In this document: positions 1 through 8,542 of the stretch, piece after piece
Numbering within the stretch: position 1 is the first letter of the stretch
How the letters are laid out: every line of letters begins with the position of its first letter
Assembly (NCBI RefSeq): GCF_037190085.1
Contig: NZ_JBBCJO010000004.1
Coordinates: 1-64,000 of the forward strand
Origin: Gemmatimonas aurantiaca
Lineage (GTDB): Bacteria; Gemmatimonadota; Gemmatimonadetes; Gemmatimonadales; Gemmatimonadaceae
Length of the DNA stretch: 64,000 nt
Direction: 5' to 3'
The notes under the pieces: generated by a model
Database searches by the model: none
Told to the model about the DNA's origin: nothing
The model's input: the letters and a program-made list of their open reading frames with translations, nothing else
Made by a program: the position numbers and the translations under genes

Positions 1-558
1 GTCCTTCGGGTCCTCGAGCACCGTGTGCGTGTGCGAGCCGCGGCACGTCTGCACATTGGCCACCAGCTTCGGCTCCCGGATGTTCGAGATGTCGAAGATG
101 CGCACGCCGCGCATGCGCTCCTTGCTCACCGTCTCCCGCACGCCGCCCGGCTTGCAGTCGATGCGGCCGTTCATGGCCTCGGCGGACATGAACATCAGGT
201 TCTTGTACACGGACACGTCGTTCTGCGACGCGGGGCACTCGTACGCCACCACGAGCTTCGGGCTGGACGGATTGCTGATGTCCCACACCACCGGGCCGTT
301 GTAGTTGCCCTGGATGACGTAGTTGCCCGTGAACGCCAGATCGGAGTTGGTGATGCCGAGGAATCCCTGGGGGGACTTCGCCTGCGCCAGCACCTTCATG
401 TTCGACGTGTACTCGGCCGCATCGAACAGACCGGCTTTCAGGTTGTTGCGCGGATCGGAGGCCGGCGATGCCGCCGTGTTGGGCTTGGCTTTGGCGCACG
501 CAGCGAGCGCGAACAGCGCCGCTCCGGCCAGAGCGGCCCGCGAGGAGAACAGGAACAT
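1..558 (-). CDS. LVIVD-repeat lipoprotein, 3' part missing
   Basis: The gene runs off the left edge; 186 codons are present. The N-terminus is a lipoprotein signal with lipobox LAAC and Cys21, so the protein should be anchored in the outer or inner membrane facing the periplasm. The visible body contains motifs typical of LVIVD/choice-of-anchor beta-propellers: VVWDISNPSSPKLV and VRIFDISNIREPKLV, each a blade ending in a D-I-S-N-P turn. The start at 558 was chosen because it places the signal peptide correctly. It lies 54 bp downstream of the DUF305 gene on the same strand, so the two are probably cotranscribed. A second LVIVD protein lies at 56034-58088. The ligand or role is unknown; these propellers are extracytoplasmic and usually annotated only by repeat. 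Confidence 0.8.
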   Translation of the reverse strand, partial: MFLFSSRAALAGAALFALAACAKAKPNTAASPASDPRNNLKAGLFDAAEYTSNMKVLAQAKSPQGFLGITNSDLAFTGNYVIQGNYNGPVVWDISNPSSPKLVVAYECPASQNDVSVYKNLMFMSAEAMNGRIDCKPGGVRETVSKERMRGVRIFDISNIREPKLVANVQTCRGSHTHTVLEDPKD

Positions 559-612
559 GAACCGAGGGGTGAGTGTGAGGGACGACAACTGCAAATGGCC
601 TGCTGGTACGGT

Positions 613-1374
613 CTACTCCATGGGCGGCACGAAGCCCATGTCGAGCATCATCGACATCATGCGCTTGATCTCCGTGCCCTGATCGACTTCGACATCGTTG
701 GCGAACTTGAAGATCGTTTCATCCTGCCCCGCGCCGGGCGACGTGAACAACGTCTTCACCATCGTGACCGCGCCGCGATGGTGCTGGATCATGTAGGTGA
801 GGAAGAGGCGATCGAAATCGGCCCCGCGCGCCGCGTCCAGTTCGGCCAGCTGGGCCGTGGTCAGCATGCCGGGCATCTCCATCTGCCCCTGGGCGTTGTG
901 TCCCCCGTGGCCGCCGTGCATGTCGTGAGACATACCGGCCATACCGCCGGCCATGCCGGGCATAGTCACGTTGCCGGCCGTATCGACCTGCGGCACGGGC
1001 TGCAGACGGTCCTTGAGCCACGTCTGCATGATGGTGATCTCATCGGTTTGTGCATTGATGATGCGCGCCGTCAGACGCTGCACCGATGCACTGGCCCCGT
1101 GCGAAGGCGCCCAGCGGGAGATCGTGATGGCCTGGGCATGATGGTGGATCATGCCGCTCATGAAATCGACGTCGGCCTTGGTATAGGGGTAGCGCAGGCT
1201 GTCGGCGCGCGCGCGCGCGATGGCGCCCGCATCCCCCATCTGAAAGCGCGGATCGGCCGGCGTTGCCGACCGGGTGCTGGCGCAGGCGCCCAGCAGCGTG
1301 GCAGCGGCCGTCAGGCCGGCCAGCAGAATGGAGGAACGAAAGGTCACAGAGCGCATGATCGGTCGATGAGACAT
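613..1374 (-). CDS. DUF305 family lipoprotein, Met/His-rich
   Basis: A 253-residue secreted protein with a lipobox (LLGAC) and two copies of the DUF305 signature, DFMSGMIHHHAQAI near residue 70 and TYMIQHHRGAVTM near residue 195, each an M-I-x-H-H helix. Between them lies a Met/His/Gly-rich linker (MPGMAGGMAGMSHDMHGG), the kind of sequence that binds Cu or Ag in periplasmic metal-handling proteins. DUF305 proteins are four-helix, ferritin-like folds often linked to copper resistance; metal binding here is inference. An alternative start at 1356 gives a more standard signal peptide (MRSVTFRSS...). Neither start has a clear Shine-Dalgarno sequence. The partial LVIVD lipoprotein follows 54 bp downstream. 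Confidence 0.85.
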   Translation of the reverse strand: MSHRPIMRSVTFRSSILLAGLTAAATLLGACASTRSATPADPRFQMGDAGAIARARADSLRYPYTKADVDFMSGMIHHHAQAITISRWAPSHGASASVQRLTARIINAQTDEITIMQTWLKDRLQPVPQVDTAGNVTMPGMAGGMAGMSHDMHGGHGGHNAQGQMEMPGMLTTAQLAELDAARGADFDRLFLTYMIQHHRGAVTMVKTLFTSPGAGQDETIFKFANDVEVDQGTEIKRMMSMMLDMGFVPPME

Positions 1375-1502
1375 CGGTCGTGCCGGTACGGTTGGAACCG
1401 TCCGCTCGAATCGTCTACGCTATGCATACGCGGCGCCGGGGGCAATCGATGCGGCCCGGGTGGAGCCTTTTGCGTATCGATTGGGACGAGACGACGATGA
1501 TT

Positions 1503-2084
1503 TCAGCCGCCACGCCCCTGATCCACCTCGTCCTGGCGGGCGCGGGCTTCCCGCCAATCGATCACCGGCGCCACCTCGGCATCGGCCAGGGTCAGCGACG
1601 CCAGAGCCCGCTCGATCACCGGAGCACCGAGCTCATGCGGAAGACTCCGGCCGAACGCCAGCTCCGCGCGTCGGCACAGACGCTCCTCGCGGGCCATCGA
1701 CGCCTCGTCCGCCCGACCGCCCAGCACCCGTGTCCGGAACGCATGGACGCGGGCATGCACCCCTTCATGCAGAATGCTCGACGCCACGGGAGCGGCCGAG
1801 ATGTCCCGTCGGGCCAGAAACGTGAGCTCGGTGAGAACCGTGTCCTCGGCGGGCAGAAAGGCGCCCCGCGTTGGAAAGCGCTCGATGCGGATGCCCCGGA
1901 TGTCCCGGGCGAGATGCCAGAACCGGTGCGGTTGATACTGCGCAATGAGGGCCAGCGCCTCATCGAGCCGCTCGATGACATCGGCATCCGCGATGTCCTC
2001 GCGGGTATTTCGGAGTTCGATCGGGATCCCGCGAATCCGGGGCCGATCCGATCCGCCGAGCCTGCGTATGAGCCAGGAGAGCAT
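1503..2084 (-). CDS. Hypothetical protein with HExxH motif
   Basis: A 193-residue protein that I do not recognise as a named family. It has no signal peptide or membrane segment. The notable motif is ILHEGVHARVHAF at residues 104-116, which contains H106-E-x-x-H110, the zincin metal-binding pattern, inside a predicted helix; acidic residues follow at about 125-132 (DEASMAREE) and could supply a third ligand. This suggests a small zinc metallopeptidase or a zincin-like fold without proven activity. It is divergent from the hybrid kinase at 2284, with about 200 bp between them. Confidence 0.65.
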   Translation of the reverse strand: MLSWLIRRLGGSDRPRIRGIPIELRNTREDIADADVIERLDEALALIAQYQPHRFWHLARDIRGIRIERFPTRGAFLPAEDTVLTELTFLARRDISAAPVASSILHEGVHARVHAFRTRVLGGRADEASMAREERLCRRAELAFGRSLPHELGAPVIERALASLTLADAEVAPVIDWREARARQDEVDQGRGG

Positions 2085-2146
2085 GGATGATCTCTTCCGA
2101 AGAGGCCGATTGCGGTTATTGTGGAGGCCAGCCCAGCTGGAGCACT

Positions 2147-2177
2147 GCCGAGGCCGGCGCCTCCGGGCGGCCTCGGC
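2147..2177. repeat. 9-bp inverted repeat in divergent promoter region
   Basis: Perfect arms GCCGAGGCC (2147-2155) and GGCCTCGGC (2169-2177) with a 13-nt spacer, in the roughly 200-bp region between the HExxH gene and the hybrid kinase. It could be an operator or a leader hairpin; there is no direct evidence for either. Confidence 0.4.
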
Positions 2178-2283
2178 TGTTGTCGCAGCGCTTCACGCCG
2201 GGCCCCGCGCGTCATGATCGCATTCTGTCGCCGCCGACGGAACCGGGTATTGGCAATTCGTCGCCCTCCACACCGACCCGCCA

Positions 2284-4554
2284 TTGCATCCTTCGCTGTC
2301 GAGCCTTCGGACGCGCCTGCTGTTGCTGGTGGCGGCGGCGTATCTCCCCGCCGTCGGATTGACGTTGTGGACGATCATGCGCGACCGGGAAGAAGCCTTC
2401 GACCACGTGCGCAAGCACCTCACGCAGCTGGTCGGATCGGCAGCGCATGAAGATGATCTGCTGATCGCCTCCGGCCGGCGGATCATCGGCACCTGGGCGC
2501 AGGTTCCGGAGATCATCAACGGCAATCGCACGGAATGTGAAGCCGCGTTCGCGCGTCTCTCGCGCTTCGCGCCGTCGGCCATCCTGCCGACCCGTGTGAA
2601 TGCGGAAGGACAGGTCGACTGTGGCGGACCGGTGCCGCCCGGCGGCGCCGGCCTCGTGGGCGACGGCCCCATCGCATCGCGGATCCTCCTGGCCGATTCG
2701 GCGACGCAGGGCAATCACCTGCCGGCCACCGCCGATCGCGAGGCACTCGCGCCGCTCTCGATCGCCCTGCGCGATTCCACCGGACGATTTGCCGGCGTGC
2801 TGTCGATCGGATTCCGCATGACCTGGCTCAATCGCCTGGCCACGAACACCGAATTGCCGGACAGTGTGCAACTCTCGATCGTCGACTCCACGGGTTTCGT
2901 CCTGGCCGCGATTCCGGGAATGCCGGGCGTGGTGGGCACGAGAATACCCGGTCTGAACGCACTGATCGAACAGGATCGACAGACCCTCTCGCCCGAGAGC
3001 GGTGTCGTGATCCGCAAGAGCCGCGACGGCATCCTCCGCCTCGTCGCCTATCATCAATTGTCCAGTGACGACGAGCACTTCGTGCGTCTGGCCCTGACCA
3101 TGTCGCCGGACGTGGCCTATGCCGCACCCAATGAACGCGCGCGTGTGCGGTTGTTCTTTCTCGTCGTGGCCGGTGCGGTGGCGCTGGTGATCGCCTGGTT
3201 CGGCGCGGAGGCGTTGGTGCTGCGCGATGTCAACGCCCTGCTCGCCGCCACGAAGCGTCTGGGCACCGGAGATCTCTCGGCGCGCACCGGCGTGTCGGGA
3301 ACGACGGGAGAGATCCGTCAGTTGGCCGATGCCTTCGACACCATGGCCTCGCAGCTCGAAGTGCGTCAGGAGCGCATGCGGCACGCCGAGCGCATGGAAT
3401 CGCTGGGCCGACTCGCCGGTGGCGTCGCGCATGATTTCAACAACCTGCTCACCGCCATCGTGGGCAGTGCCGACCTCGCGCTCGATGAGCTGCCGCCGGA
3501 CCATCCGGCGCGGGCCGAATTGCAGACCATCAAGGCATCGGCGAGTCGTTCGGGATCCCTCACGAGACAGCTGCTCGACTTCTCGCGGCGCGCGCCGCTG
3601 AGCAATGCTCCGCAGCGGCTCGATGCCATCGTGCAGGGCGCGGCCGCGCTGCTGGTCCGGGTGATGCCGGCCTCGGTCACCGTCGACGTGCGCACCTCCA
3701 GCCACAAGCTGGTGCGGGTCGATGCGGGTCGCATCGAACAGGCCATCATGAATCTCGCGGTGAATTCGCGCGATGCGATGCCCAACGGCGGCCTGCTCAC
3801 GATCGAACTCGACGATGTCGACATCAAAGAGCCGACGGTCCCCGATCTGCCTCCACCGGGATCGTGGGTGCGTTTGCAGGTGCGCGACACCGGGCACGGC
3901 ATGTCGCCCGATGTGCTCAAGCGCATCTTCGAACCGTTCTTCACCACCAAGGGCGTGGGACAGGGCACGGGACTCGGGCTCGCCATGGTGTATGGCACGG
4001 TGCAGTACCACGGCGGACACATTCATGTCTGCAGTACCCCGAACGAAGGCACCACGGTCGTCATCTGGTTTCCCGAGGCCAGTCTGTCGCGCGACGAGAC
4101 ACCGCACACGGCCACCGTCCCCGATCCCCTCGAAGTGCCCACGCACGTTCTCGTGGCGGAGGATCAACCGGAAGTGCGCAGTCTGCTGCAGCGCATCCTC
4201 ACCAAAGCCGGCTTCCTGGTGACCGCCGTGGAGAACGGCCATGAAGCCATCTCGGTGAGCCGGTCACTCCCGACACCGGTGGATCTGCTCATCACCGACT
4301 ACGACATGCCGCACGTGCGCGGCGATGCGGTGGCCCTGACGTTGCGCGCGATCAATCCGGGGCTGCCGATCGTGCTCATTTCGGGTTTCACCCGAGATGG
4401 GTGGCCGACCGAATTGCTCGCCTCCGCCGCCACCGTCGTCATGGACAAGCCCTTCTCGGCGCAGGATCTCCTGACTGCCGTGTACAGCGCGCGCCACGCC
4501 ACACCGCCCGCGGGAACACCGACCTCGACGACCGCGCCGCCGGACCGGAACTGA
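2284..4554 (+). CDS. Membrane hybrid histidine kinase with C-terminal receiver
   Basis: A 756-residue sensor. Order: TM1 (about 12-31), a roughly 255-residue periplasmic Cache-like sensor, TM2 (about 288-310), HAMP (310-360), HisKA with AHDFNN (phosphorylatable His383), an HATPase_c domain with N-box NLAVNSRDAMPNGG, DTGHGM and EPFFTTKGVGQGTGLGLAM, then a receiver domain (about 620-740) with DYDMP (Asp672). It belongs to the HDFNN class of hybrid kinases. The start is a TTG placed just before TM1; no ATG or GTG start is available without losing TM1, and no clear Shine-Dalgarno is visible. The signal sensed and the output partner are unknown; no other two-component gene is adjacent. Confidence 0.9.
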   Translation: MHPSLSSLRTRLLLLVAAAYLPAVGLTLWTIMRDREEAFDHVRKHLTQLVGSAAHEDDLLIASGRRIIGTWAQVPEIINGNRTECEAAFARLSRFAPSAILPTRVNAEGQVDCGGPVPPGGAGLVGDGPIASRILLADSATQGNHLPATADREALAPLSIALRDSTGRFAGVLSIGFRMTWLNRLATNTELPDSVQLSIVDSTGFVLAAIPGMPGVVGTRIPGLNALIEQDRQTLSPESGVVIRKSRDGILRLVAYHQLSSDDEHFVRLALTMSPDVAYAAPNERARVRLFFLVVAGAVALVIAWFGAEALVLRDVNALLAATKRLGTGDLSARTGVSGTTGEIRQLADAFDTMASQLEVRQERMRHAERMESLGRLAGGVAHDFNNLLTAIVGSADLALDELPPDHPARAELQTIKASASRSGSLTRQLLDFSRRAPLSNAPQRLDAIVQGAAALLVRVMPASVTVDVRTSSHKLVRVDAGRIEQAIMNLAVNSRDAMPNGGLLTIELDDVDIKEPTVPDLPPPGSWVRLQVRDTGHGMSPDVLKRIFEPFFTTKGVGQGTGLGLAMVYGTVQYHGGHIHVCSTPNEGTTVVIWFPEASLSRDETPHTATVPDPLEVPTHVLVAEDQPEVRSLLQRILTKAGFLVTAVENGHEAISVSRSLPTPVDLLITDYDMPHVRGDAVALTLRAINPGLPIVLISGFTRDGWPTELLASAATVVMDKPFSAQDLLTAVYSARHATPPAGTPTSTTAPPDRN

Positions 4555-4570
4555 TCCGGCCCGGCGGCGC
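4534..4570 (+). terminator. GC-rich stem-loop at end of hybrid kinase gene
   Basis: Arms 4534-4548 and 4556-4570 pair with one mismatch across a 7-nt loop and overlap the stop codon. There is no T-tract, so it may be a bidirectional barrier between convergent genes rather than a strict intrinsic terminator. A 12-bp direct repeat CGTCAGGTCATT follows at 4589-4600 and 4615-4626. Confidence 0.45.
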
Positions 4571-4692
4571 CATCGAGCAACGTCATTACGTCAGGTCATT
4601 GCATCACGTCACTGCGTCAGGTCATTCGGAAAACGCATTGCCGTCCCGGCTGCCGAAGCGTGCAGCAGCAACGCCGCGGCACTACAGCGGCA

Positions 4693-6963
4693 TTACAGCG
4701 GACGCTGCCCCACGACCACCGTGGCACTCGCATTCACGGCCGCGGCCGTGCTGCGCTGTCCATTGCCCAGCTGTCCGAAGTCGTTGCGGCCCCAGCACCA
4801 CGTCGTGAGACGATCCTTCGAAACGGCGCAGGTGAAGCTCGACGATCCCGTGCCGATGCCCGACACCTGCACTTCCGCCCCCTTCACACCGGCGATGGCC
4901 AGTACGGGAGAGGTCGCTGTCGCGGCGGGGTTGCCCAACTGACCATTCCCATTGCTGCCCCAGCAGTAGATCTGTTCGAGCGTCGTGAGACCGCAGCTGT
5001 GGTTGAAGCCCGCCGAGATCTGCGTGAAACGATGGCCACCGGCGATGGCACGCGGGGTCGACGCATCGGTGCTCGTTCCGTCACCCAGCTTGCCGTTGTT
5101 GCTGCCCCAGCAGTAACCCACGTTGTCGAGCGTGATACCGCAGGTGTACTGATAGGCCGGCACGATCGATCGGAAAGCGAGTCCACCGGTCACGAGTGTC
5201 GGCGCGGTGCTGTAGGTGTTGCCGTACGAGATGCGGTTGCCGTCACCGGTCTGACCGAGCCCATTGAAACCCCAGCAGTACGCCGCATTGGCGATCGTGA
5301 TCGCGCAGGTGTGGTAGCCACCGGCTTCGATGGTCTGGAACTGCGGGATCGCACCCACGGTGCCGGCCGCCACCGGTCCGGTGGGGCTCGACGTGTTGCC
5401 GACACCGAACTGTCCCCAGTCGTTGTGGCCCCAGCAGACCGCGTTGCCCACCGACGCCGTCGTGATGCCACAGGCGTGATCGATCCCCGCCGACAGCTTG
5501 ACGAAACGATGGCCACCGGCCACGGCCACCGGATTGGCCGAATAGCTCGCGGTCGTGCCGCCGCCCAGCGACCCCCATCCGTTGTTGCCCCAGCACATCG
5601 CCACACCGTCGGTGCGCAAACCGCAGGTGAACCGCGCGAAGGCCACGAGCTGCGTGAAGCGATGATTGCCCGGCACGAGCACCGGCGACGTGCGATGCAC
5701 CTCGTCGCCCACCTGGGCATCGCCCAGACGCGCATCCGTGCTGTTCAGACCCCAGCACCAAGCAATACCACCGCTCGCGAGATCGCAGGCGTGTCCCGTG
5801 CCGAGCGCCAGTGAGCGGTACTTGATCACCACCACCCGCTGCACCGTCGCGGACAACGTGCCGTGACGCGCGGTGATGGTCACCGTCCCACGATCGATAC
5901 CCGTCAGCAGACCCGTGCTGTCGATGGTGGCCACCGCCGCATTCGACGACGTCCACGTCACCGGCAGTCCCACGATCGGGCGACCGGCGGAATCACGCAC
6001 CGCAGCCTGCAACTGTCGCGTATCGTACGCTTCGAGCGTATCCAGTGCGCCTTCGATCGTGACCGCGACGGGTCTCACGCGCGGCTGAACGACGACGGTC
6101 GCCGTGCCGTTCTTGCCTTCGGACGATGCCGTGAGGGTGATCGTCCCGGTCGCGAGCGCGCGCACCATACCGGTCGCGCTCACCGTTGCCACCGTCGCGT
6201 TCGACGACGTCCACGTGATCGTGCGACCCGGCAGTCCGTTGTTCTGCGCATCACGCGGGATGGCCGTGAACGCCAGCGAATCGCCCACGAGCATCGTGTC
6301 GAGCCCCGGCGAGACGAATACCGACGCCACCGGAATCACCCGCGCGGTGACGAGAATCTGCGCTTCGGCCGTATGACCTTCGCTCGCCGCCATGATGCGC
6401 GCGGTGCCTGCGGCCACCGCCGTCACCACACCCGTGGCACTCACGGTGGCGATGTTCGGCGTCGATGACGTCCAGTTGAGAATACGGCCCGTGAGCACGT
6501 TGTTCTGCGCATCGCGCACCACCGCCGTCAGCGTAACCGTGTCGCCCGCGACCAGCGTGTCCATGGCAGGCGTGACGGTCACGGATGCCACCGGTACGGC
6601 GGTGACGGTGATCTGCGCCACCGCGCTGCGTCCTTCGCTCGTCGCGGTGATCGAGGCGCTGCCGGCCGCGACACCGGTGACCACACCGGCCGCACTCACC
6701 GTGGCGATGTTCGTGGCCGACGAGGTCCAGGTGATGGTACGGCCACTCAGGGTGTTGTTCTGCGCATCACGGGCGATGGCCGTGAGTGTGGTGGTGGCAC
6801 CGGCCACCACCGAAGCCGTGGTGGGATTCACGACGACACTGGCCACCGCGGCAGGCGTGGGAACGGGGGAAGTGCTGTCGCTGCTGCAGGCTGCCATGGC
6901 AACCATTGCCATCGTAAGAGCCCAGCGCGATACCGCAGGCCGGGGAGATACCGAAGCACGCAT
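4693..6963 (-). CDS. Lipoprotein with four Ig-like (Big_2) domains and RCC1 repeats
   Basis: A 756-residue secreted lipoprotein (signal ends VAMAACSS). Four consecutive bacterial Ig-like group 2 domains of about 84 residues follow, each with a variant of RDAQNN...TWTSSNxxxATVSATGVV...G. The C-terminal half is an RCC1-type beta-propeller of about seven blades, each with a GxxHxCGxT...CWGxNxxGQLG pattern and paired Cys residues that could form disulfides outside the cytoplasm. The ATG at 6963 is preferred over an upstream TTG because GGAG lies at proper spacing and the signal peptide then starts MRASVS. The likely location is the cell surface; the RCC1 part probably binds a partner, but none is indicated. 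The four Ig domains are close enough in sequence to suggest internal duplication. Confidence 0.88.
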   Translation of the reverse strand: MRASVSPRPAVSRWALTMAMVAMAACSSDSTSPVPTPAAVASVVVNPTTASVVAGATTTLTAIARDAQNNTLSGRTITWTSSATNIATVSAAGVVTGVAAGSASITATSEGRSAVAQITVTAVPVASVTVTPAMDTLVAGDTVTLTAVVRDAQNNVLTGRILNWTSSTPNIATVSATGVVTAVAAGTARIMAASEGHTAEAQILVTARVIPVASVFVSPGLDTMLVGDSLAFTAIPRDAQNNGLPGRTITWTSSNATVATVSATGMVRALATGTITLTASSEGKNGTATVVVQPRVRPVAVTIEGALDTLEAYDTRQLQAAVRDSAGRPIVGLPVTWTSSNAAVATIDSTGLLTGIDRGTVTITARHGTLSATVQRVVVIKYRSLALGTGHACDLASGGIAWCWGLNSTDARLGDAQVGDEVHRTSPVLVPGNHRFTQLVAFARFTCGLRTDGVAMCWGNNGWGSLGGGTTASYSANPVAVAGGHRFVKLSAGIDHACGITTASVGNAVCWGHNDWGQFGVGNTSSPTGPVAAGTVGAIPQFQTIEAGGYHTCAITIANAAYCWGFNGLGQTGDGNRISYGNTYSTAPTLVTGGLAFRSIVPAYQYTCGITLDNVGYCWGSNNGKLGDGTSTDASTPRAIAGGHRFTQISAGFNHSCGLTTLEQIYCWGSNGNGQLGNPAATATSPVLAIAGVKGAEVQVSGIGTGSSSFTCAVSKDRLTTWCWGRNDFGQLGNGQRSTAAAVNASATVVVGQRPL

Positions 6964-7284
6964 GAGAAAAAACTCCGTGGAGGTCAAGTCAGATCATCGG
7001 GACGATGCGACCGCGCGCGCCGGCACACACATCATCGTCGATGAATGCGAACGACCGTACCCACCGTGTGACCACCGCGTCACACGCGATCGGAATCCAT
7101 GACGAACCCGCGCTTACGGGTGCTTACAGCGCCGGTGACATACGCGACGACTGCTTTCAGAAAGCGGAGTTCGTGGACGGGCATCCGACCACTTTCCCGG
7201 AAAGAAGGTTGCCGTCGTGACGATATCCGCGCGCAACAGGTAGAGCGCTCACACGAAACACTCCTTCATATAGAGCTGCAGCAT
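6964..7284. promoter_or_regulatory. Divergent intergenic region with 8-bp palindrome
   Basis: 321 bp between two divergent lipoprotein genes. It holds a perfect inverted repeat CGTGTGAC-N6-GTCACACG at 7065-7086. This contains TGTGA and TCACA half-sites like CRP/FNR-family operators, but they are separated by 8 rather than 6 bases, so the factor is uncertain. Both genes must be promoted from here. No coding sequence is supported. Confidence 0.5.
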
Positions 7285-7926
7285 ATGTCCACCATTCGAT
7301 CTTCCCGATTCATCACCATGACGTGGTTCGCGGGCGCGCTCGTGCTCGGCGCCTGTGACAGCGATTCGGCAACGGCCCCCGGCAACTCGAACCCGATCCC
7401 CGCGCCATATCCCACACCGGAAGAACAACCGGGATCGCCGGTGAAACCCCGGCCGGGCGATCCCCGTTATGCCGAAGGCGCGGCATATCAGGTGACATCG
7501 GTGGATGGGCGGATCCTGCCTGCCATCGTGGACATCGCACGCCTCACGCTCGACGACGGACGCGTGATCGATATCCTCACGCGGCTCGATTCGGGGATCG
7601 TGCATCTGGGCGATCGGTACGAAGTCACCCTGCATCTCGCCGGCATCGAACGGGAGGAGATCGACGGGCGCGTCGTCCATCGCGACATCGGCCGTACCCG
7701 CGAATACGATCGCGGTGAGGTCACCTGGAATTTCCTCGATGCCACGGCCCGACTCGAATCCGCCTACATCGGCGGCCTGACGCACGCATTTCTGTCGCTG
7801 GACAATCGTACTGACAACAGCACCGGCAACGACGCGCTCAGCGGTCCCCACATCCGTTTCCGGTTTGCGGGCACCGACCATCGCGTCAACCTCGGCCTGA
7901 CGCTGCCTCCGCACCTTCGGCCATGA
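7285..7926 (+). CDS. Hypothetical lipoprotein
   Basis: A 213-residue protein with a lipoprotein signal (TWFAGALVLGAC, lipobox LGAC) followed by a Pro-rich spacer and a roughly 150-residue beta-rich domain. I do not recognise a family. The ATG at 7285 gives the signal peptide; an alternative ATG at 7318 also would. The last 41 bp overlap the 3' end of the convergent GNAT gene. Divergent from the Ig/RCC1 lipoprotein, with which it may share regulation. Confidence 0.7.
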   Translation: MSTIRSSRFITMTWFAGALVLGACDSDSATAPGNSNPIPAPYPTPEEQPGSPVKPRPGDPRYAEGAAYQVTSVDGRILPAIVDIARLTLDDGRVIDILTRLDSGIVHLGDRYEVTLHLAGIEREEIDGRVVHRDIGRTREYDRGEVTWNFLDATARLESAYIGGLTHAFLSLDNRTDNSTGNDALSGPHIRFRFAGTDHRVNLGLTLPPHLRP

Positions 7927-8542
7927 GTCGTTCGTGCAGGCGTCGCTTCACGCCCGGCCAGTCGAGATCCGTGATGCCGTAGTACACCGAGTCCCGCACG
8001 AAGCCATCCCGTACGATCATATGGCGACGCAGCACGCCCTCGCGAATGGCGCCGAGCTTTTCGAGGGCGCGCTGCGACTGCGTGTTGCGCAAGTCGGTCT
8101 TGAACTGCACCCGGACCGCACCCAGCGTTTCGAACAGATGCGTCAGTTGCAGAAACTTCGCTTCGGTGTTGACCAGGGTGCGTTGCACACGCGGCGTCAG
8201 CCAGGTGCTGCCGATCTCCACCCGGCGATGGGCACGGACGATGTCCATCCAGCGTGTACTGCCGACCAGCTCGTTGGTGTTCTGGTCGATGATCGCAAAG
8301 GGCACCTCCTGACCGCTGGCGGTGCTCCGCGTTGCCTCGTCGAGATAACGGGCCACGGCGGCGGCCGAATCGAGAGGCGGCTGCACCGTCACGGTCCATA
8401 GCTCCGGGTATGCGCCGGCAGCCAGCAACCCGTCCGCGTGCACTGCGCCCAGCGGTTCGAGACGCACATGGCGTCCGATCAGCGTGACGGGCTGCGGATC
8501 GAACGGGCCGGCGTTGATCGGCACCGCCGATGGCTCAGACAA
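7886..8542 (-). CDS. GNAT family N-acetyltransferase (RimJ/RimL-like)
   Basis: A 218-residue acetyltransferase of the RimJ/RimL type. Visible features: an N-terminal VRLEPLGAVHADGL segment, a central strand VPFAIIDQNTNELVGSTRW, the acetyl-CoA pyrophosphate-binding turn region VQRTLVNTEAKFLQLTHLFE, and the C-terminal VQFKTDLRNTQSQRALEKLGAIREGVLR, which is the usual motif B. The substrate cannot be told; relatives acetylate ribosomal protein or small-molecule amines. Its start overlaps the end of the SOD gene by 8 bp, so translation is probably coupled. Its 3' end overlaps the convergent lipoprotein gene. Confidence 0.88.
   Translation of the reverse strand: MSEPSAVPINAGPFDPQPVTLIGRHVRLEPLGAVHADGLLAAGAYPELWTVTVQPPLDSAAAVARYLDEATRSTASGQEVPFAIIDQNTNELVGSTRWMDIVRAHRRVEIGSTWLTPRVQRTLVNTEAKFLQLTHLFETLGAVRVQFKTDLRNTQSQRALEKLGAIREGVLRRHMIVRDGFVRDSVYYGITDLDWPGVKRRLHERLMAEGAEAASGRG

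Noticed and set aside
25..1500. Long plus-strand frame opposite the LVIVD and DUF305 genes
   Set aside because: No recognisable domains; the opposite strand carries lipoproteins with clear signal peptides and family motifs.
2212..4242. Long minus-strand frame opposite the hybrid kinase
   Set aside because: The plus strand contains all kinase and receiver motifs in order; the antisense frame is His/Arg-rich filler typical of high-GC shadow frames.
7065..7086. A CRP/FNR consensus site
   Set aside because: The TGTGA and TCACA half-sites are separated by 8 bases instead of 6, so the consensus is not met; kept only as an inverted repeat.
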